DNA from: Mesorhizobium sp. DCY119 | Lineage (GTDB): Bacteria > Pseudomonadota > Alphaproteobacteria > Rhizobiales > Rhizobiaceae | Length of the DNA: 64,000 nt | NCBI RefSeq assembly: GCF_003590645.1 | Contig: NZ_CP031834.1 | Coordinates: forward strand, 1,488,501 to 1,552,500 | Direction of reading: 5' to 3' | Shown here: positions 42,879 to 52,438 of the stretch, piece by piece | How positions within the stretch are numbered: position 1 is the first letter of the stretch | Layout: each line of letters begins with the position of its first letter | Program-made: the position numbers and the translations under genes | Notes under the pieces: model-generated | Seen by the model: only the letters and a program-made list of their open reading frames with translations | The model's database searches: none | What the model was told of the DNA's origin: nothing

Positions 42879-43610
42879 TCAGTTGAACGATCTCACGAGG
42901 CTGCCGACGAGCAGGTTCCAGCCGTCGATAAGCACGAAGAACAGGATCTTGAAAGGCAGCGACACCACCGTCGGCGGCAGCATCATCATGCCCATGGCCA
43001 TGGTGATGGTGGCGACGATCAGGTCGATGACGAGAAATGGCAGGACGATGAGGAAGCCTATCTCGAAACCGCGCCGGATTTCCGAAATCATGAAGGCCGG
43101 AACGAGCACGCGCAGATCGACATTTTCGCGCGAAACCGTCTGGCCGCGTTCGCGGGCGAGGTCGGCGAAGAGGTCGAAATCCTTGTCGCGGACATGTTTG
43201 ACCATGAACTGACGGAAGGGATCGGAAATCCGCTCCAGCGCCTGGTCCTGGTTTATCTCGTTGTTCATCAGGGGACGCACGCCGTTGGCCCAGGCCTGAT
43301 CAAAGGTCGGGGCCATGACGTAGAAGGTCATGAACAGCGACAGGCTGATGATGATCATGTTGGCAGGCGTCGTCTGCAGGCCCATGCCGACGCGCAGGAT
43401 CGAGAAGGCGATGACGAAGCGGGTGAAGCTCGTCACCATGATGAGCAGGCCCGGCGCAATCGACAAAACCGTCAGCAGGCCGAACATCTGGATGATGTAG
43501 CCGACGGTCGTGCCGTCCGCCTGGCCGATGCCGCCGAGATCGATCTGCTGGGCCTGCGCCACCGTTGCGGTGGCGATCAGCGCGAAGGCCGTGAGGAGGA
43601 GTTTTCTCAT
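42879..43610 (-). CDS. fliP: Flagellar export apparatus protein FliP
   Basis: 243 residues with a signal peptide (MRKLLLTAFALIATATVAQA) and four membrane helices. It carries LLTVLSIAPGLLIMVTSFTR, RFVIAFSILRVGMGLQTTPAN (in part) and the signature FVLIDGWNLLVGSLVRSF at the end. FliP forms the core of the export gate. ATG 43610 overlaps the fliL stop. Confidence 0.95.
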   Translation of the reverse strand: MRKLLLTAFALIATATVAQAQQIDLGGIGQADGTTVGYIIQMFGLLTVLSIAPGLLIMVTSFTRFVIAFSILRVGMGLQTTPANMIIISLSLFMTFYVMAPTFDQAWANGVRPLMNNEINQDQALERISDPFRQFMVKHVRDKDFDLFADLARERGQTVSRENVDLRVLVPAFMISEIRRGFEIGFLIVLPFLVIDLIVATITMAMGMMMLPPTVVSLPFKILFFVLIDGWNLLVGSLVRSFN

Positions 43611-44107
43611 TCGAAAAGCAGTGTCCGGATGAGCACCTGCTTGACGTGGCCTTCGCTGCGGATTTTTGCCCGCTCCTCGAGATCGGCTTTCAGATGCTGG
43701 AACCCGCTGGCGCCTTCGATCTGATGAACCTTGACGGTGCGAAGGAAGGCGAGGAGGTCCTGATGGATATCGTCGACAAGCGATTGCGGCTGGGCGGCGT
43801 CGAACACGACGGAGGCCTCCATGCGAACCCACATGTCGCTCGGCGCGGCAAGATTGGTGGTGATCGGCGGCAAAGGAACCTCGAGGCCGGCTGAAGCCTT
43901 GCCGTGGTCGCCCTCGGCCTTTGCCGGTGCTTCATGACCTTCGCCTGCTGCAACCTCAACCTTTGCCGCACTCTCACGACCATAGAGGTACTGGCCCGAA
44001 ACCCAGCCGAGACCGATCGCGGCGGCCGTCATGCCCAGAAGGACCGCGGCCTGAATGACCAACGACGGACCTTTAGGCTGGGGAGGGGCTTGTTCGGTTA
44101 CGGACAT
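43607..44107 (-). CDS. fliL: Basal-body-associated protein FliL
   Basis: 166 residues with one membrane helix (about 17-38). A short linker and the periplasmic FliL domain follow: NLAAPSDMWVRMEASVVFDA, QDLLAFLRTVKVHQIEGASG and KIRSEGHVKQVLIRTLLFE. It supports stator function. It overlaps fliP by 4 bases. Confidence 0.9.
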   Translation of the reverse strand: MSVTEQAPPQPKGPSLVIQAAVLLGMTAAAIGLGWVSGQYLYGRESAAKVEVAAGEGHEAPAKAEGDHGKASAGLEVPLPPITTNLAAPSDMWVRMEASVVFDAAQPQSLVDDIHQDLLAFLRTVKVHQIEGASGFQHLKADLEERAKIRSEGHVKQVLIRTLLFE

Positions 44108-44125
44108 GGCGTCGGCGTTTCTTTC

Positions 44126-44824
44126 CTAGAAGGGAAGCACGTTGTCGAGGATCTGCTGGCCGTAGGGCGGCTGCTGGACCTCGGTCAGGCGTCCGCGCCC
44201 GCCATAGGAGATGCGGGCCTCGGCGATGCGCTCGTAGGAAATCGTGTTGTAGGGGCCGATGTCGGTCGGGCGAACGATGCCGGCGATGGTGAGGATGCGC
44301 AGTTCGGCGTTCACCCGCACTTCCTGCGAACCGTTGATGACGAGGTTGCCGTTGGGCAGCACGTCGCTGACGACGGCGGCGACCGAAAGCTCGATGCTTT
44401 CGGAGCGCTCGGTCTTGCCGGAGCCCTTGGTGGAGGTGTTGGAGCCGACATCGGCGTCGAAGGAGCCGCCCTGCTTGTTGCCGTTCCAGCCGAAATCCAT
44501 GCCCGCGCCGAGGGTGCGGTTGACCTTGCGGTCTCGGTCGGACTCGTTCTTGAAGCGGGCGCGGTCGTTGATCTCGATCTTGACGGTGAGAATATCGCCC
44601 GGCGCCAGCGCGCGCGGATCGGTGAACAGCCGCTTCTGGCGATCGTCCCACAGCGAGAAGCGCTTTACCGGCTGGGCCGGCGGCTGGGGATATTGATAGA
44701 CCGATTGCGCAGCGATGCCGGACCCGACCGGGGACATCACCGGCTCCTTGCCGACTTCTTCAACTCTGGTGGCGCAGCCGGAAACTGTTGCAGCGGCCAG
44801 TGCTACGAGGGCAAATCGGATCAT
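44126..44824 (-). CDS. flgH: L-ring protein FlgH
   Basis: 232 residues, outer-membrane lipoprotein with lipobox VSGC (Cys17). Typical parts are SLWDDRQKRLFTDPRALAPG, GDILTVKIEINDRARFKNES, ELSVAAVVSDVLPNGNLVIN, GSQEVRVNAELRILTIAGIV and RPTDIGPYNTISYERIAEAR. It forms the outer ring. It overlaps the motE stop by 4 bases. Confidence 0.94.
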   Translation of the reverse strand: MIRFALVALAAATVSGCATRVEEVGKEPVMSPVGSGIAAQSVYQYPQPPAQPVKRFSLWDDRQKRLFTDPRALAPGDILTVKIEINDRARFKNESDRDRKVNRTLGAGMDFGWNGNKQGGSFDADVGSNTSTKGSGKTERSESIELSVAAVVSDVLPNGNLVINGSQEVRVNAELRILTIAGIVRPTDIGPYNTISYERIAEARISYGGRGRLTEVQQPPYGQQILDNVLPF

Positions 44825-45363
44825 GAGGGGTCTTCCTTGCGGGCGGCACTTGCCATGATGCCGGTAAGTGCTGCGGCCGCCTTGCGGTCCATTTCGTTGA
44901 GGATGACGCCGGCCTTGCGCGAATCGAGCTTCATCATGATGCCGGCGGCGACATTGATGTTGACCTCGGCCAACCGCTCGGCGGCGGCATCTGGCTTCAT
45001 CGCGGCATAGATCTTGACGACGTTGTCTTCCGCCTTGGACAGGAAGTCGTCGCGGCGCTTCAGCCACTCCTCGTACTCGGCGCGCTTTTCCTCGAGCAGC
45101 TTCATGCGCTGGTCGATATCCTTCTGCAGCGTCTCGAGTTCCTGCGCCTGCAGCGCGTAGCGGCGGTCGCGGGCGGCGTCGGTGATGTTGGAGCAGAAGC
45201 GCTCGACTTCAGTTTCGGAGCCGTCGCTGGGAGCTGCGGCAGCGACAATCGACTGCGTTGCAGCCGGACCGCTGGCGCTCAGCATTGCCATCAACGCTGC
45301 GGCAGCAAGGATGCGGCCGGCGTTTCGCCGGAGCCATGTGAGGAAGTGGGGATCAGCGCTCAT
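44821..45363 (-). CDS. motE: MotE-family protein (MgtE N-domain-like)
   Basis: 180 residues, with a signal peptide or anchor (about 15-37). A coiled coil (LETLQKDIDQRMKLLEEKRA, YEEWLKRRDDFLSKAEDNVV) and an MgtE-N-like end (YAAMKPDAAAERLAEVNINV, AAGIMMKLDSRKAGVILNEM) follow. MotE in Sinorhizobium is a periplasmic chaperone for MotC. It lies between flgI and flgH, its usual place. Confidence 0.85.
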   Translation of the reverse strand: MSADPHFLTWLRRNAGRILAAAALMAMLSASGPAATQSIVAAAAPSDGSETEVERFCSNITDAARDRRYALQAQELETLQKDIDQRMKLLEEKRAEYEEWLKRRDDFLSKAEDNVVKIYAAMKPDAAAERLAEVNINVAAGIMMKLDSRKAGVILNEMDRKAAAALTGIMASAARKEDPS

Positions 45364-45373
45364 TGGCCTTCAC

Positions 45374-46627
45374 CTATTGCAGCACGAGATCGGCCTGCAG
45401 GGCGCCGGCGGATTTGATGCCCTGAAGGATCGCGATGATGCCCGCCGGCTTGACGCCGAGCCGGTTCAAGCCGGAAACCAGCGTTTCGAGATCGGGCCCG
45501 TCAAGGAGCGCAACCTTCGCGTCGGGCTGGGCGATGTCGATGGCGGTGTTCGGCTCGACCGCGGTGACGCCGCGCGAGAACGGCTCCGGCTGGACGATCG
45601 TCGGGGTTTCGGTGATGCGCACGGTCAGCGTGCCGTGACTGATGGCAACGCGCGAGATGCGCACATCCTGGCCGATCACGATCGTGCCGGTGCGCTCATC
45701 GACGACGACGCGGGCGGGTACGTCGGATTCCACGACCAGATTTTCAAGCTCGGCATAGAAGCGCGCCGGCGAAATGCCCTCCGGCTTGCGGATCATGACG
45801 GTGCGCGAATCCTGCTCGCTGGCAACGCGCTTGCCGAAGCGGGCGCGGGAATAATCGTTGATGACGTCGGTGACGCGCACGGCGGTGGAGAAGTCTGCGT
45901 TGAGAAGCTGAAGGGTGAGCAGCGACTGGTCGCCCATTGCCGCCTGCACCTGACGCTCGACGATGGCGCCGTTGGGCACGCGACCGGCCGTCGGTACGCC
46001 TTGTGTCACGCGCTCGGCCTGGCCTTGGGCCTCGAAGCCGGCAATGAAGACGGGGCCTTGCGCCACAGCGTAGATTTCGCCGTCGGCTGCCTTCAGCGGC
46101 GTCATGATCAGTGTGCCGCCGGCCAGCGAAATTGCATCGCCCATGGAAGAGACGCTGACATCGATGCGCGCGCCGGACTGGACGAAGGGCGGTAGGTTGG
46201 CGGTGACGATGACGGCGGCGACATTCTTGGCGCGGGCACGGCCGCCTTCGGACGCGATGCCGAGATTTTCGAGCATGGCGCGGATCGACTGCTCGGTGAA
46301 GGGCGAGTTGCGGAGACTATCGCCCGAACCCTGCAAGCCGATGACCAGGCCATAGCCGACGAGCTGGTTGTCACGCGCGCTCTGCAGCCGGGCAATGTCC
46401 TTGATGCGCGAGATCGGGCCGTTGCCGCCGGGCAGGCGCCGGCCGCGATTGTCATAGCCTTCGTCGCCATAGGCACCGCCCGCGCCGCCGGTGGCGGCAA
46501 GCACGCGCGCATTCGTGTCGATGGCCGCGCCGTTGACGCGACCGGGGATCTTGCCCTCGGGGCCGTCGGCCAGGGCCGGCTGAAGCCCGATCAGGAAAGC
46601 CAGAACCAGTGAAATTATGCGCATCAT
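45374..46627 (-). CDS. flgI: P-ring protein FlgI
   Basis: 417 residues with a signal peptide (MMRIISLVLAFLIGLQPALA). It shows ISRIKDIARLQSARDNQLVG, YGLVIGLQGSGDSLRNSPFT and, at the end, NRLGVKPAGIIAILQGIKSA. It builds the periplasmic bushing. Two Met codons in a row; the first (46627) overlaps the flgA stop. Confidence 0.95.
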   Translation of the reverse strand: MMRIISLVLAFLIGLQPALADGPEGKIPGRVNGAAIDTNARVLAATGGAGGAYGDEGYDNRGRRLPGGNGPISRIKDIARLQSARDNQLVGYGLVIGLQGSGDSLRNSPFTEQSIRAMLENLGIASEGGRARAKNVAAVIVTANLPPFVQSGARIDVSVSSMGDAISLAGGTLIMTPLKAADGEIYAVAQGPVFIAGFEAQGQAERVTQGVPTAGRVPNGAIVERQVQAAMGDQSLLTLQLLNADFSTAVRVTDVINDYSRARFGKRVASEQDSRTVMIRKPEGISPARFYAELENLVVESDVPARVVVDERTGTIVIGQDVRISRVAISHGTLTVRITETPTIVQPEPFSRGVTAVEPNTAIDIAQPDAKVALLDGPDLETLVSGLNRLGVKPAGIIAILQGIKSAGALQADLVLQ

Positions 46628-47097
46628 AGGCCGCTGACCCGTACGGAGCCATCGGCCATGATGGTGCCCGATAGTACCTTGCCGCTGTCGAGATTGCGGA
46701 CCTTGATCATGTCGCCGGCCGAACCTGGCTGAAGCGTCACGGCAGCCGCCGAGATGGTGAGTACGCCCGAGACGAACAGTGCCTGGACCGCAGCACCCTG
46801 TTCGACGAGAAAGGCGTCGCGCACCGCCGCGAGCGGGATGTAACGGCCCGGCAGCAGCGTGCGGCGTGCGATCTTGCCTTCGATGTCGGTCCTTGCCATG
46901 GCAACGGCAGCCGGCGGCTGCTTGCCCTGGCTCAAGGTGACTTCCTTGAGTGCCTCTGCAGGAATGGTCTCGCCGGGATAGATGACGCGATTGGGGATGG
47001 TCACCGTCTCGCCGGCAAAGGAAACAGCCGCGCCCGTCAGCAGCGCCAGTCCGGCGGCGGCCGCAACAATCAGGCTGTGAAATGCGCGCGGCATCAT
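46624..47097 (-). CDS. flgA: P-ring assembly protein FlgA
   Basis: 157 residues with a signal peptide (about the first 28 residues, ending AAVSFAGE). Short chaperone of FlgI; the SAF-like domain has RVIYPGETIPAEALKEVTLS, RRTLLPGRYIPLAAVRDAFL and the ending SGTIMADGSVRVSGL. ATG 47097 has AAGGTG in front; GTG 47106 would overlap the flgG stop. Confidence 0.92.
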   Translation of the reverse strand: MMPRAFHSLIVAAAAGLALLTGAAVSFAGETVTIPNRVIYPGETIPAEALKEVTLSQGKQPPAAVAMARTDIEGKIARRTLLPGRYIPLAAVRDAFLVEQGAAVQALFVSGVLTISAAAVTLQPGSAGDMIKVRNLDSGKVLSGTIMADGSVRVSGL

Positions 47098-47102
47098 TCT
47101 CG

Positions 47103-47891
47103 TCACCTTATGTTCTTGGAGACCACGGCAGCCATTTCGTCGGCGGCCTGAATGACCTTGGAGTTCATCTCGTAGGCGCGCTGGGCAGAGATCAGCTCGG
47201 TGATTTCCTTGACCGGATCGACGTTGGAGTTCTCGAGGTAACCCTGCTCGACCGTGGCATAGCCGGGATCGCCCGGCACGCCGACATTGGCGACGCCGGA
47301 GGCAGGGGTTTCCTGGAAGAGATTGTCTCCGAGCGGCGCAAGGCCGGCCTCGTTGGCGAAGGTCGCCAGCGTCAGCTGGCCGAGGTCCTGAAGGTCGGCT
47401 TGGCCGTCGATGCGGGCAAACACCTGGCCGGTCTTGTTGACGACGACCTCGACGGCATCGGCCGGAACGGTGATCGCCGGCTGGACGTTGAAGCCGTCGA
47501 CGGTGACGAGCTGGCCGGTGGCGTTGGTGTTGAAGGAGCCGGCGCGGGTGTAGAGGGTCTGGCCGTCGGCGCCCTCGATCTGGAACCAGCCGGTGCCGGT
47601 CAGCGCGAGATCGAGCTTGTTGCCGGTGCTGGTGAGCCCGCCCTGAACGTGGACGTTGCGCACTGCGGAGGTCTTGACGCCGAGGCCGATCGTGACGCCT
47701 TCCGGCACGACATTGGCATTGGCCCGGTTGGGCACGCCCTGCATGCGGTCAACCTGGTAGAGCAGGTCGGAGAATTCGGCACGCGCCCGCTTGAAGCCGG
47801 TGGTGTTGATGTTGGCGATGTTGTTGGCGATGACTTCCAGATTGGTCTGCTGGGCGTTCATGCCGGTGGCGGCGATGGCGAGTGCTTTCAT
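47103..47891 (-). CDS. flgG: Distal rod protein FlgG
   Basis: 262 residues, normal length. N-terminal rod motif [20 protein letters not shown] with [14 protein letters not shown]; centre [21 protein letters not shown]-terminal [20 protein letters not shown] and [16 protein letters not shown]. It builds the distal rod. It is 12 bases after fliE. Confidence 0.95.
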   Translation of the reverse strand: MKALAIAATGMNAQQTNLEVIANNIANINTTGFKRARAEFSDLLYQVDRMQGVPNRANANVVPEGVTIGLGVKTSAVRNVHVQGGLTSTGNKLDLALTGTGWFQIEGADGQTLYTRAGSFNTNATGQLVTVDGFNVQPAITVPADAVEVVVNKTGQVFARIDGQADLQDLGQLTLATFANEAGLAPLGDNLFQETPASGVANVGVPGDPGYATVEQGYLENSNVDPVKEITELISAQRAYEMNSKVIQAADEMAAVVSKNIR

Positions 47892-47903
47892 GATCTATTG
47901 TCC

Positions 47904-48230
47904 TCAGATCGCCATGCGGCTGACTTCGAGATAAGCGGTGACGATCTTGTCGCGGATGGCGACCGCCGCCTGGAGAGACTGCTCGGCGGTCATCACCGCA
48001 TCGGCAACCTTGCGCATGTCGGCGTCGCCCTGAAGCGCCTGGACCGATACGTTCTCGGCACCCTTGAGCGTGTCGATGGTGCGGTTGGCGGCTTCCGAAA
48101 CCATTGTCGCGAAGGACTGGCCGATGTCGGTTCCGGCCGTCTGTCCGAGACTGCCGGGGGAGAGGCCGATGGTGTTCTCGACACCGCTCGGCTGGAGTTT
48201 CGTGCCTATTGCGCCGATGCCGGTGATCAT
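47904..48230 (-). CDS. fliE: Rod-MS-ring junction protein FliE
   Basis: 108 residues, normal size. C-terminal helices VSVQALQGDADMRKVADAVM and TAEQSLQAAVAIRDKIVTAY with EVSRMAI match FliE. It joins the rod to FliF and FliP. Its start overlaps the flgC stop by 1 base. Confidence 0.93.
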   Translation of the reverse strand: MITGIGAIGTKLQPSGVENTIGLSPGSLGQTAGTDIGQSFATMVSEAANRTIDTLKGAENVSVQALQGDADMRKVADAVMTAEQSLQAAVAIRDKIVTAYLEVSRMAI

Positions 48231-48646
48231 CAGTTGCCTCTCATCAGGTCGATGGTCATGGAAATGAGGTCGCGCGCCTGTTTGACGACCTGGAGATTTG
48301 CTTCGTAGGAGCGGTTTGCCTCAGTCATGTCGGCCATTTCGACCAACACATTGACGTTGGGCATCTTGACGTAGCCGTTCTCGTCGGCTGCCTCGTGGCC
48401 GGGCAGGAACTCGACCGGATAAGCCGTCTGGTCGCGATTGATCGCGGCGATATCCACCGTCGATGCGCCGACGGCGCGATCGACCTCGGCGGAGAAGATG
48501 ATGGTCTTGCGCTGATAGGGGTCGGCGCCGGGCGTGCTGCCGGTCGACTGCGCGTTGGCAAGGTTTTCCGAGACGATGCGCAGTCTTTCCGACTGGGCGG
48601 TGAGGCCGGAGGCTGCGACCTTGAGCGTGGCGGTGAGTGCGTCCAT
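48230..48646 (-). CDS. flgC: Proximal rod protein FlgC
   Basis: 138 residues. [20 protein letters not shown] with NLANAQSTG at the N-terminus and [20 protein letters not shown] in the C-terminal helix, as in FlgC. It is located 5 bases after flgB. Confidence 0.95.
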   Translation of the reverse strand: MDALTATLKVAASGLTAQSERLRIVSENLANAQSTGSTPGADPYQRKTIIFSAEVDRAVGASTVDIAAINRDQTAYPVEFLPGHEAADENGYVKMPNVNVLVEMADMTEANRSYEANLQVVKQARDLISMTIDLMRGN

Positions 48647-48651
48647 CCGGG

Positions 48652-49032
48652 TCAGCCCTTCACGGTCAGCATCATCATGCGGTGGAACGCCTTGACGATT
48701 GCGGTATTCAACTCGAAGGTGCGGCGCACTTCGCCGGCCTTCATCAGCTCGTTTTCGAGCACGACGGTGTTTTCCGAGGGCAGCACCGAGTTCTTGCCGT
48801 CCTCGTTGCGGACGGCATAGGCGGCCTTGGAGATGCCGCCGGCGAAATGGCCTTCCTGCGTGGCGCTCATGGCGACGCGGCGCTTGTCGAGCACCTTCTC
48901 GAAAGGCTCGATTTCGGCAGTGCCGTAGCCGGGCGTATTCACATTGGCGATGTTGCCGGCGATCGCCGACTGGCGAACAGCCAGCCAGTCGGATTGCTGG
49001 GAAGCGAGATTGAACAAATTGACAGGCTGCAT
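48652..49032 (-). CDS. flgB: Proximal rod protein FlgB
   Basis: 126 residues. [20 protein letters not shown] with [18 protein letters not shown], then [20 protein letters not shown] and the ending [14 protein letters not shown] 49032 follows GGAGA. First gene of the rod-ring series. A palindromic repeat lies 80 bases upstream. Confidence 0.93.
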   Translation of the reverse strand: MQPVNLFNLASQQSDWLAVRQSAIAGNIANVNTPGYGTAEIEPFEKVLDKRRVAMSATQEGHFAGGISKAAYAVRNEDGKNSVLPSENTVVLENELMKAGEVRRTFELNTAIVKAFHRMMMLTVKG

Positions 49033-49110
49033 AGAAATCTCCGGGCAGATTTCCACACTGTAGGCAGCCAGTCTTGCGCGGGCCTTGCGGCTGGCTTGCA
49101 GTTATTGGCT

Positions 49111-49159
49111 GACCATGACCTTTTCCAAAAACCGGCGTCCGCTTTTTGGGGTCACGGTC
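49111..49159. repeat. Palindromic repeat GACCATGACC...GGTCACGGTC
   Basis: Arms are complementary but for one base. The centre has AAAAACCGGCGTCCGCTTTTT. It is the same type as 18305-18350. It lies between flgB and the uncharacterised membrane protein and may act as an end or mRNA protection signal. Confidence 0.75.
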
Positions 49160-49165
49160 TGATCG

Positions 49166-50305
49166 CTACTGCGAAAGCTCGACGATCTTGTCTGCGCTGG
49201 TGACGAGCACCCATTTCTTGCCACGCAGCTCGATACTGGCGACGCGGCTGTTGTCGGGCAGGAGCGAGCCGCGCTGAACGACCCACAGGCCGGTTTCGTC
49301 TTCGATCATGGCGCGGCCGTTGACGACATGGACCAGGCTGAACGTCGCCTCTTCACCGGGAAACGGCTGATCGGCGAGTGCAGACGCTACCCTCGGCACA
49401 TCGTCGCTCGGCAAGGAGGCCGTGACGAAGGGATCGAGTTTTCCGAATGGAAGATCCTCGTCGGCGAAGGGTGCCTCGACAGTCTCATAGCGCGAAGAAA
49501 AAGCTATCCGGGCCGGGCGGGTGCCCTGGCCACTGCCACTGAACTGCAGGGCCTGCACGCCGAACTTCTCCTGATTGAGAAAGACGTACCAGGGAAAAAG
49601 CGCACAGAAGAGGCCGAGCCCGACACCAAGGCCGGCAATGACCAGATCGCTGCGACGATCCGGGTTGCGGAGAGCTTTGACCGGCACTGTCGGGCGCATG
49701 GGCGCCCGGGCAGGTGCGGGTCTGGCTTTAGCCGTGGCGACGGCAGCCGGCTTGGCACGCTGGAACGGACGCCAGCCGGCCTTTTCCTTCTCGGCCTTGC
49801 GTATTTCGTTGCGCGCCGGTTCGGTTCTTGTCGATTGCGTCGATGGTCTCGCCTTGAGCGTTACCCGCTCCGGCGTGCTTTCCTCGATTATGTCCAGCAG
49901 TTCGCGTTCGACGCTTCTGGGTTGCGGGTCGGGATGGAGTTGCTGCAGCACCTCCTTTTCCCTTTCCGCCCTGCTTGCGTTGGCCAATTCCTGGCGGCGC
50001 TGTTCGAAATATCCGGGCTTGGCGCTACGCCGAAAAAGCCGCCAGCCGGAGCGCTCGACCTCGGCCTCATTCTGTTCGGGGATATCTTCGAGGGTCTCTT
50101 CGACCTGCGCCGGTTTCAGGCGCCGCCGCCAGGACCAGCGCCGTGTCTCCTCGTCCCATCTTCTGCTCCTGCTGAAGATGCGGCTGGTGCTCTGCTTGAG
50201 CTCGCGCAGACGCCGCCGGACTGCCCGCCATCCGGTTTGTTCCTCCCTGGCCCTGCTCTCGTCGAGCATGGCGCGGAGGGCGTGTTCAATTTCCCGGAGC
50301 TGCAT
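49166..50305 (-). CDS. Uncharacterised membrane protein of the flagellar locus with GWR repeats
   Basis: 379 residues. The cytoplasmic part (1-220) is highly charged and has three related motifs: TGWRAVRRRL (about 24-33), SGWRLFRRSAKP (86-97) and AGWRPFQRAKP (176-186), each after a Glu/Lys-rich helix. One membrane helix is at 221-243 (LVIAGLGVGLGLFCALFPWY). The periplasmic end (about 250-379) has GRAMIEDETGLWVVQRGSLL and SRVASIELRGKKWVLVTSAD, which looks like a small beta domain. No family is recognised. The start overlaps the fliI end by 20 bases, so it is expressed with fliI. Its role is unknown. Confidence 0.75.
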   Translation of the reverse strand: MQLREIEHALRAMLDESRAREEQTGWRAVRRRLRELKQSTSRIFSRSRRWDEETRRWSWRRRLKPAQVEETLEDIPEQNEAEVERSGWRLFRRSAKPGYFEQRRQELANASRAEREKEVLQQLHPDPQPRSVERELLDIIEESTPERVTLKARPSTQSTRTEPARNEIRKAEKEKAGWRPFQRAKPAAVATAKARPAPARAPMRPTVPVKALRNPDRRSDLVIAGLGVGLGLFCALFPWYVFLNQEKFGVQALQFSGSGQGTRPARIAFSSRYETVEAPFADEDLPFGKLDPFVTASLPSDDVPRVASALADQPFPGEEATFSLVHVVNGRAMIEDETGLWVVQRGSLLPDNSRVASIELRGKKWVLVTSADKIVELSQ

Positions 50306-51698
50306 CGGGCTTTTCCTTGGCTCTGAGATGACGGGCGAGATCGGCGAGCGGATCGGGCGAGGGCGGGTCGGCCGGCGACTGGGTCAGAACTTCGTAGACC
50401 ACGGGCACCTGACGCACCGCCAGGTCGAGCTCGGCGTCGGCGCCCGCCTGATAGGCACCGAGCAGGCGGATGTCGCGCGTATCTTCGAAGCGTGAAATCA
50501 TAGATTTCAGCCGGGTTACCAGCGCGCGTTCGTCATTGCTCCAGGCCTTGCCGGCCAGACGCGAAATGGATGACAGCGGATTGACCGCCGGGTAGCGGCC
50601 CTGTTCGGCAATTGCGCGGTCGAGCACGATGTGGCCGTCGAGAATGCCGCGCACGGAATCGGCGACGGGATCGTTGTGGTCGTCGCCGTCGACGAGAACC
50701 GAAATGATCGCCGTAATGGAGCCTGTCGTTCCCTCGACGCCGGGGCCGGCGCGTTCGAGCAGCTTGGGCAGGTCGGTGAAGACGGACGCGGGATAACCGC
50801 GCGCGATCGGCGGCTCGCCGGTGCCTATGGCGACTTCGCGCAACGCATGGGCAAAGCGCGTGATCGAATCGAGGACCAGAAGCACGCGGTCGCCGCGCTC
50901 GCGGAAATGCTCTGCGACGCGCATGGCGGTGTCGGGCGCGCGGCGGCGCATCATGGCGCTTTCGTCGCTGGTGGCGACGACGGCGACCGTCTTGGCCATG
51001 CTGGCCTGACCGATCGTGTCTTCGAGGAATTCGCGCACCTCGCGGCCGCGTTCGCCTACGAGCGCAACGACGACAGTGTCGAAGGCTTCCGCACCCGCAA
51101 GCATGGCGAGCAGTGTCGACTTGCCGACGCCGGAACCGGCGAAGATGCCGAGGCGCTGGCCGAAGCAGATCGGCGTGAAGATATCGATGACGCGGACGCC
51201 GGTGAGAAACGAGGTTTCGACGCGCTGGCGTGACAATGCGGCCGGCGGCACGGAATCGGCTGCGTCCTGGATATCTCCTTCAACCAGAGCCGGGCCGCCG
51301 TCTATTGGCCGGCCGAGCGAGTCGATGGCGCGTCCGCGCCAGGTGACATGCGGTGCAACGGCGAAGGGTCCGCGGTTGAAGACAAGGTCGTTGACGCCGG
51401 CATCGGCGGTGCGTTCGAAGGGTGCGACCAGTACGTCCTGCGAGCCGATCTGGATGATCTCGCCCCGCCGCGTTCCGTTCTGGCCGCGATGCTCGACGAT
51501 GTCGCCGAGCCTTGCCGTGCCGGAAAGGCCGCGGACATGGTAGTGCGTCGGCGATACTTCGGTGATCCGCCCACCGCGTTTGACGATGGTGCGCGCGTCG
51601 GCGAAGCGATGATAGCTCCGCTCCAGGATGGTCAACCTGTTCTCATGATGCGCAGGCTGAAGGTCCGGGTTGGCTGCGACCGGCTGGGCGTTGGTCAT
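50286..51698 (-). CDS. fliI: Flagellum-specific ATPase FliI
   Basis: 470 residues. The export ATPase shows Walker A AGSGVGKSTLL (about 187-197), the hydrolysis segment VVALVGERGREVREFLEDTI, the Walker B-like RVLLVLDSITRFAHALREVA and the downstream DHNDPVADSVRGILDGHIVL. It is six-fold at the base of the export gate with FliH and FliJ. It follows flgF by 5 bases. Confidence 0.95.
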   Translation of the reverse strand: MTNAQPVAANPDLQPAHHENRLTILERSYHRFADARTIVKRGGRITEVSPTHYHVRGLSGTARLGDIVEHRGQNGTRRGEIIQIGSQDVLVAPFERTADAGVNDLVFNRGPFAVAPHVTWRGRAIDSLGRPIDGGPALVEGDIQDAADSVPPAALSRQRVETSFLTGVRVIDIFTPICFGQRLGIFAGSGVGKSTLLAMLAGAEAFDTVVVALVGERGREVREFLEDTIGQASMAKTVAVVATSDESAMMRRRAPDTAMRVAEHFRERGDRVLLVLDSITRFAHALREVAIGTGEPPIARGYPASVFTDLPKLLERAGPGVEGTTGSITAIISVLVDGDDHNDPVADSVRGILDGHIVLDRAIAEQGRYPAVNPLSSISRLAGKAWSNDERALVTRLKSMISRFEDTRDIRLLGAYQAGADAELDLAVRQVPVVYEVLTQSPADPPSPDPLADLARHLRAKEKPDAAPGN

Positions 51699-51703
51699 TT
51701 ACA

Positions 51704-52426
51704 CTACTTCGAGCCGAGCGTCCGGACGGCTTCGCCGAAGGTCTCCTCGGAGCTGCGCATCAGGGCGGCTGTCTGTTCGAAGGCACGCTGGACGCCGATC
51801 AGCCGCGTCATTTCCAGGATCGGGTTGACGTTGGAATCTTCGACGAAGCCCTGTGCGACGCCGACATCGATGCGGTCCACCACAGGATCGGGCTGGCCGT
51901 TGGGGATGATGCCGGAATTGCCGTAGCGCTGGAAGTTGGTGCCGGGGTTGAATTCGTAGAGGCCGATTGCCGCGACGAGCTGGCCGTCCTGGCGAAGCAC
52001 GCCGTCGGCACCTGCCTGAGGTGCGCCGTTGCGCGGGTCGAGCTGGATCGGCGCGCCGCCGGCGTCGAGCACGGGATAGCCTTCGATGGAAACGAGCTGG
52101 CCGGTCTCCAGCATGGTGAAGCGGCCGTCACGGGTCATGATGGTGCCGGCCGGCGTCTCGATGCCGAACCAGGCATCGCCGCGAATGGCAAAGTCGAACG
52201 GATTGCCGGTTTCGCGGAACGATCCCGACTGCGTCGACAGATAGGTGTCGCCGGTCGAGGCGAAGGACACGGATTTTTCGCCGACGCCCGAGACGACGTC
52301 TTCGAACTTCACGCCGGTGGCGCGAAAGCCGACCGTCGAGGCATTCGCGACGTTGTCGGCGATCGTGTTGAGCCGGCGCTCCAGCGCGATCTGGGACGAG
52401 AGGGCGACGTAGAGACCATCCTGCAC
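51704..52426 (-). CDS. flgF: Proximal rod protein FlgF
   Basis: 240 residues. YVALSSQIALERRLNTIADN with VANASTVGFRATGVKF at the N-terminus, the centre AIRGDAWFGIETPAGTIMTR, then VEDSNVNPILEMTRLIGVQR with AFEQTAALMRSSEET at the end. It belongs to the rod. It follows the DUF1217 gene by 12 bases. Confidence 0.94.
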   Translation of the reverse strand: MQDGLYVALSSQIALERRLNTIADNVANASTVGFRATGVKFEDVVSGVGEKSVSFASTGDTYLSTQSGSFRETGNPFDFAIRGDAWFGIETPAGTIMTRDGRFTMLETGQLVSIEGYPVLDAGGAPIQLDPRNGAPQAGADGVLRQDGQLVAAIGLYEFNPGTNFQRYGNSGIIPNGQPDPVVDRIDVGVAQGFVEDSNVNPILEMTRLIGVQRAFEQTAALMRSSEETFGEAVRTLGSK

Positions 52427-52438
52427 TTTATATGTTCC

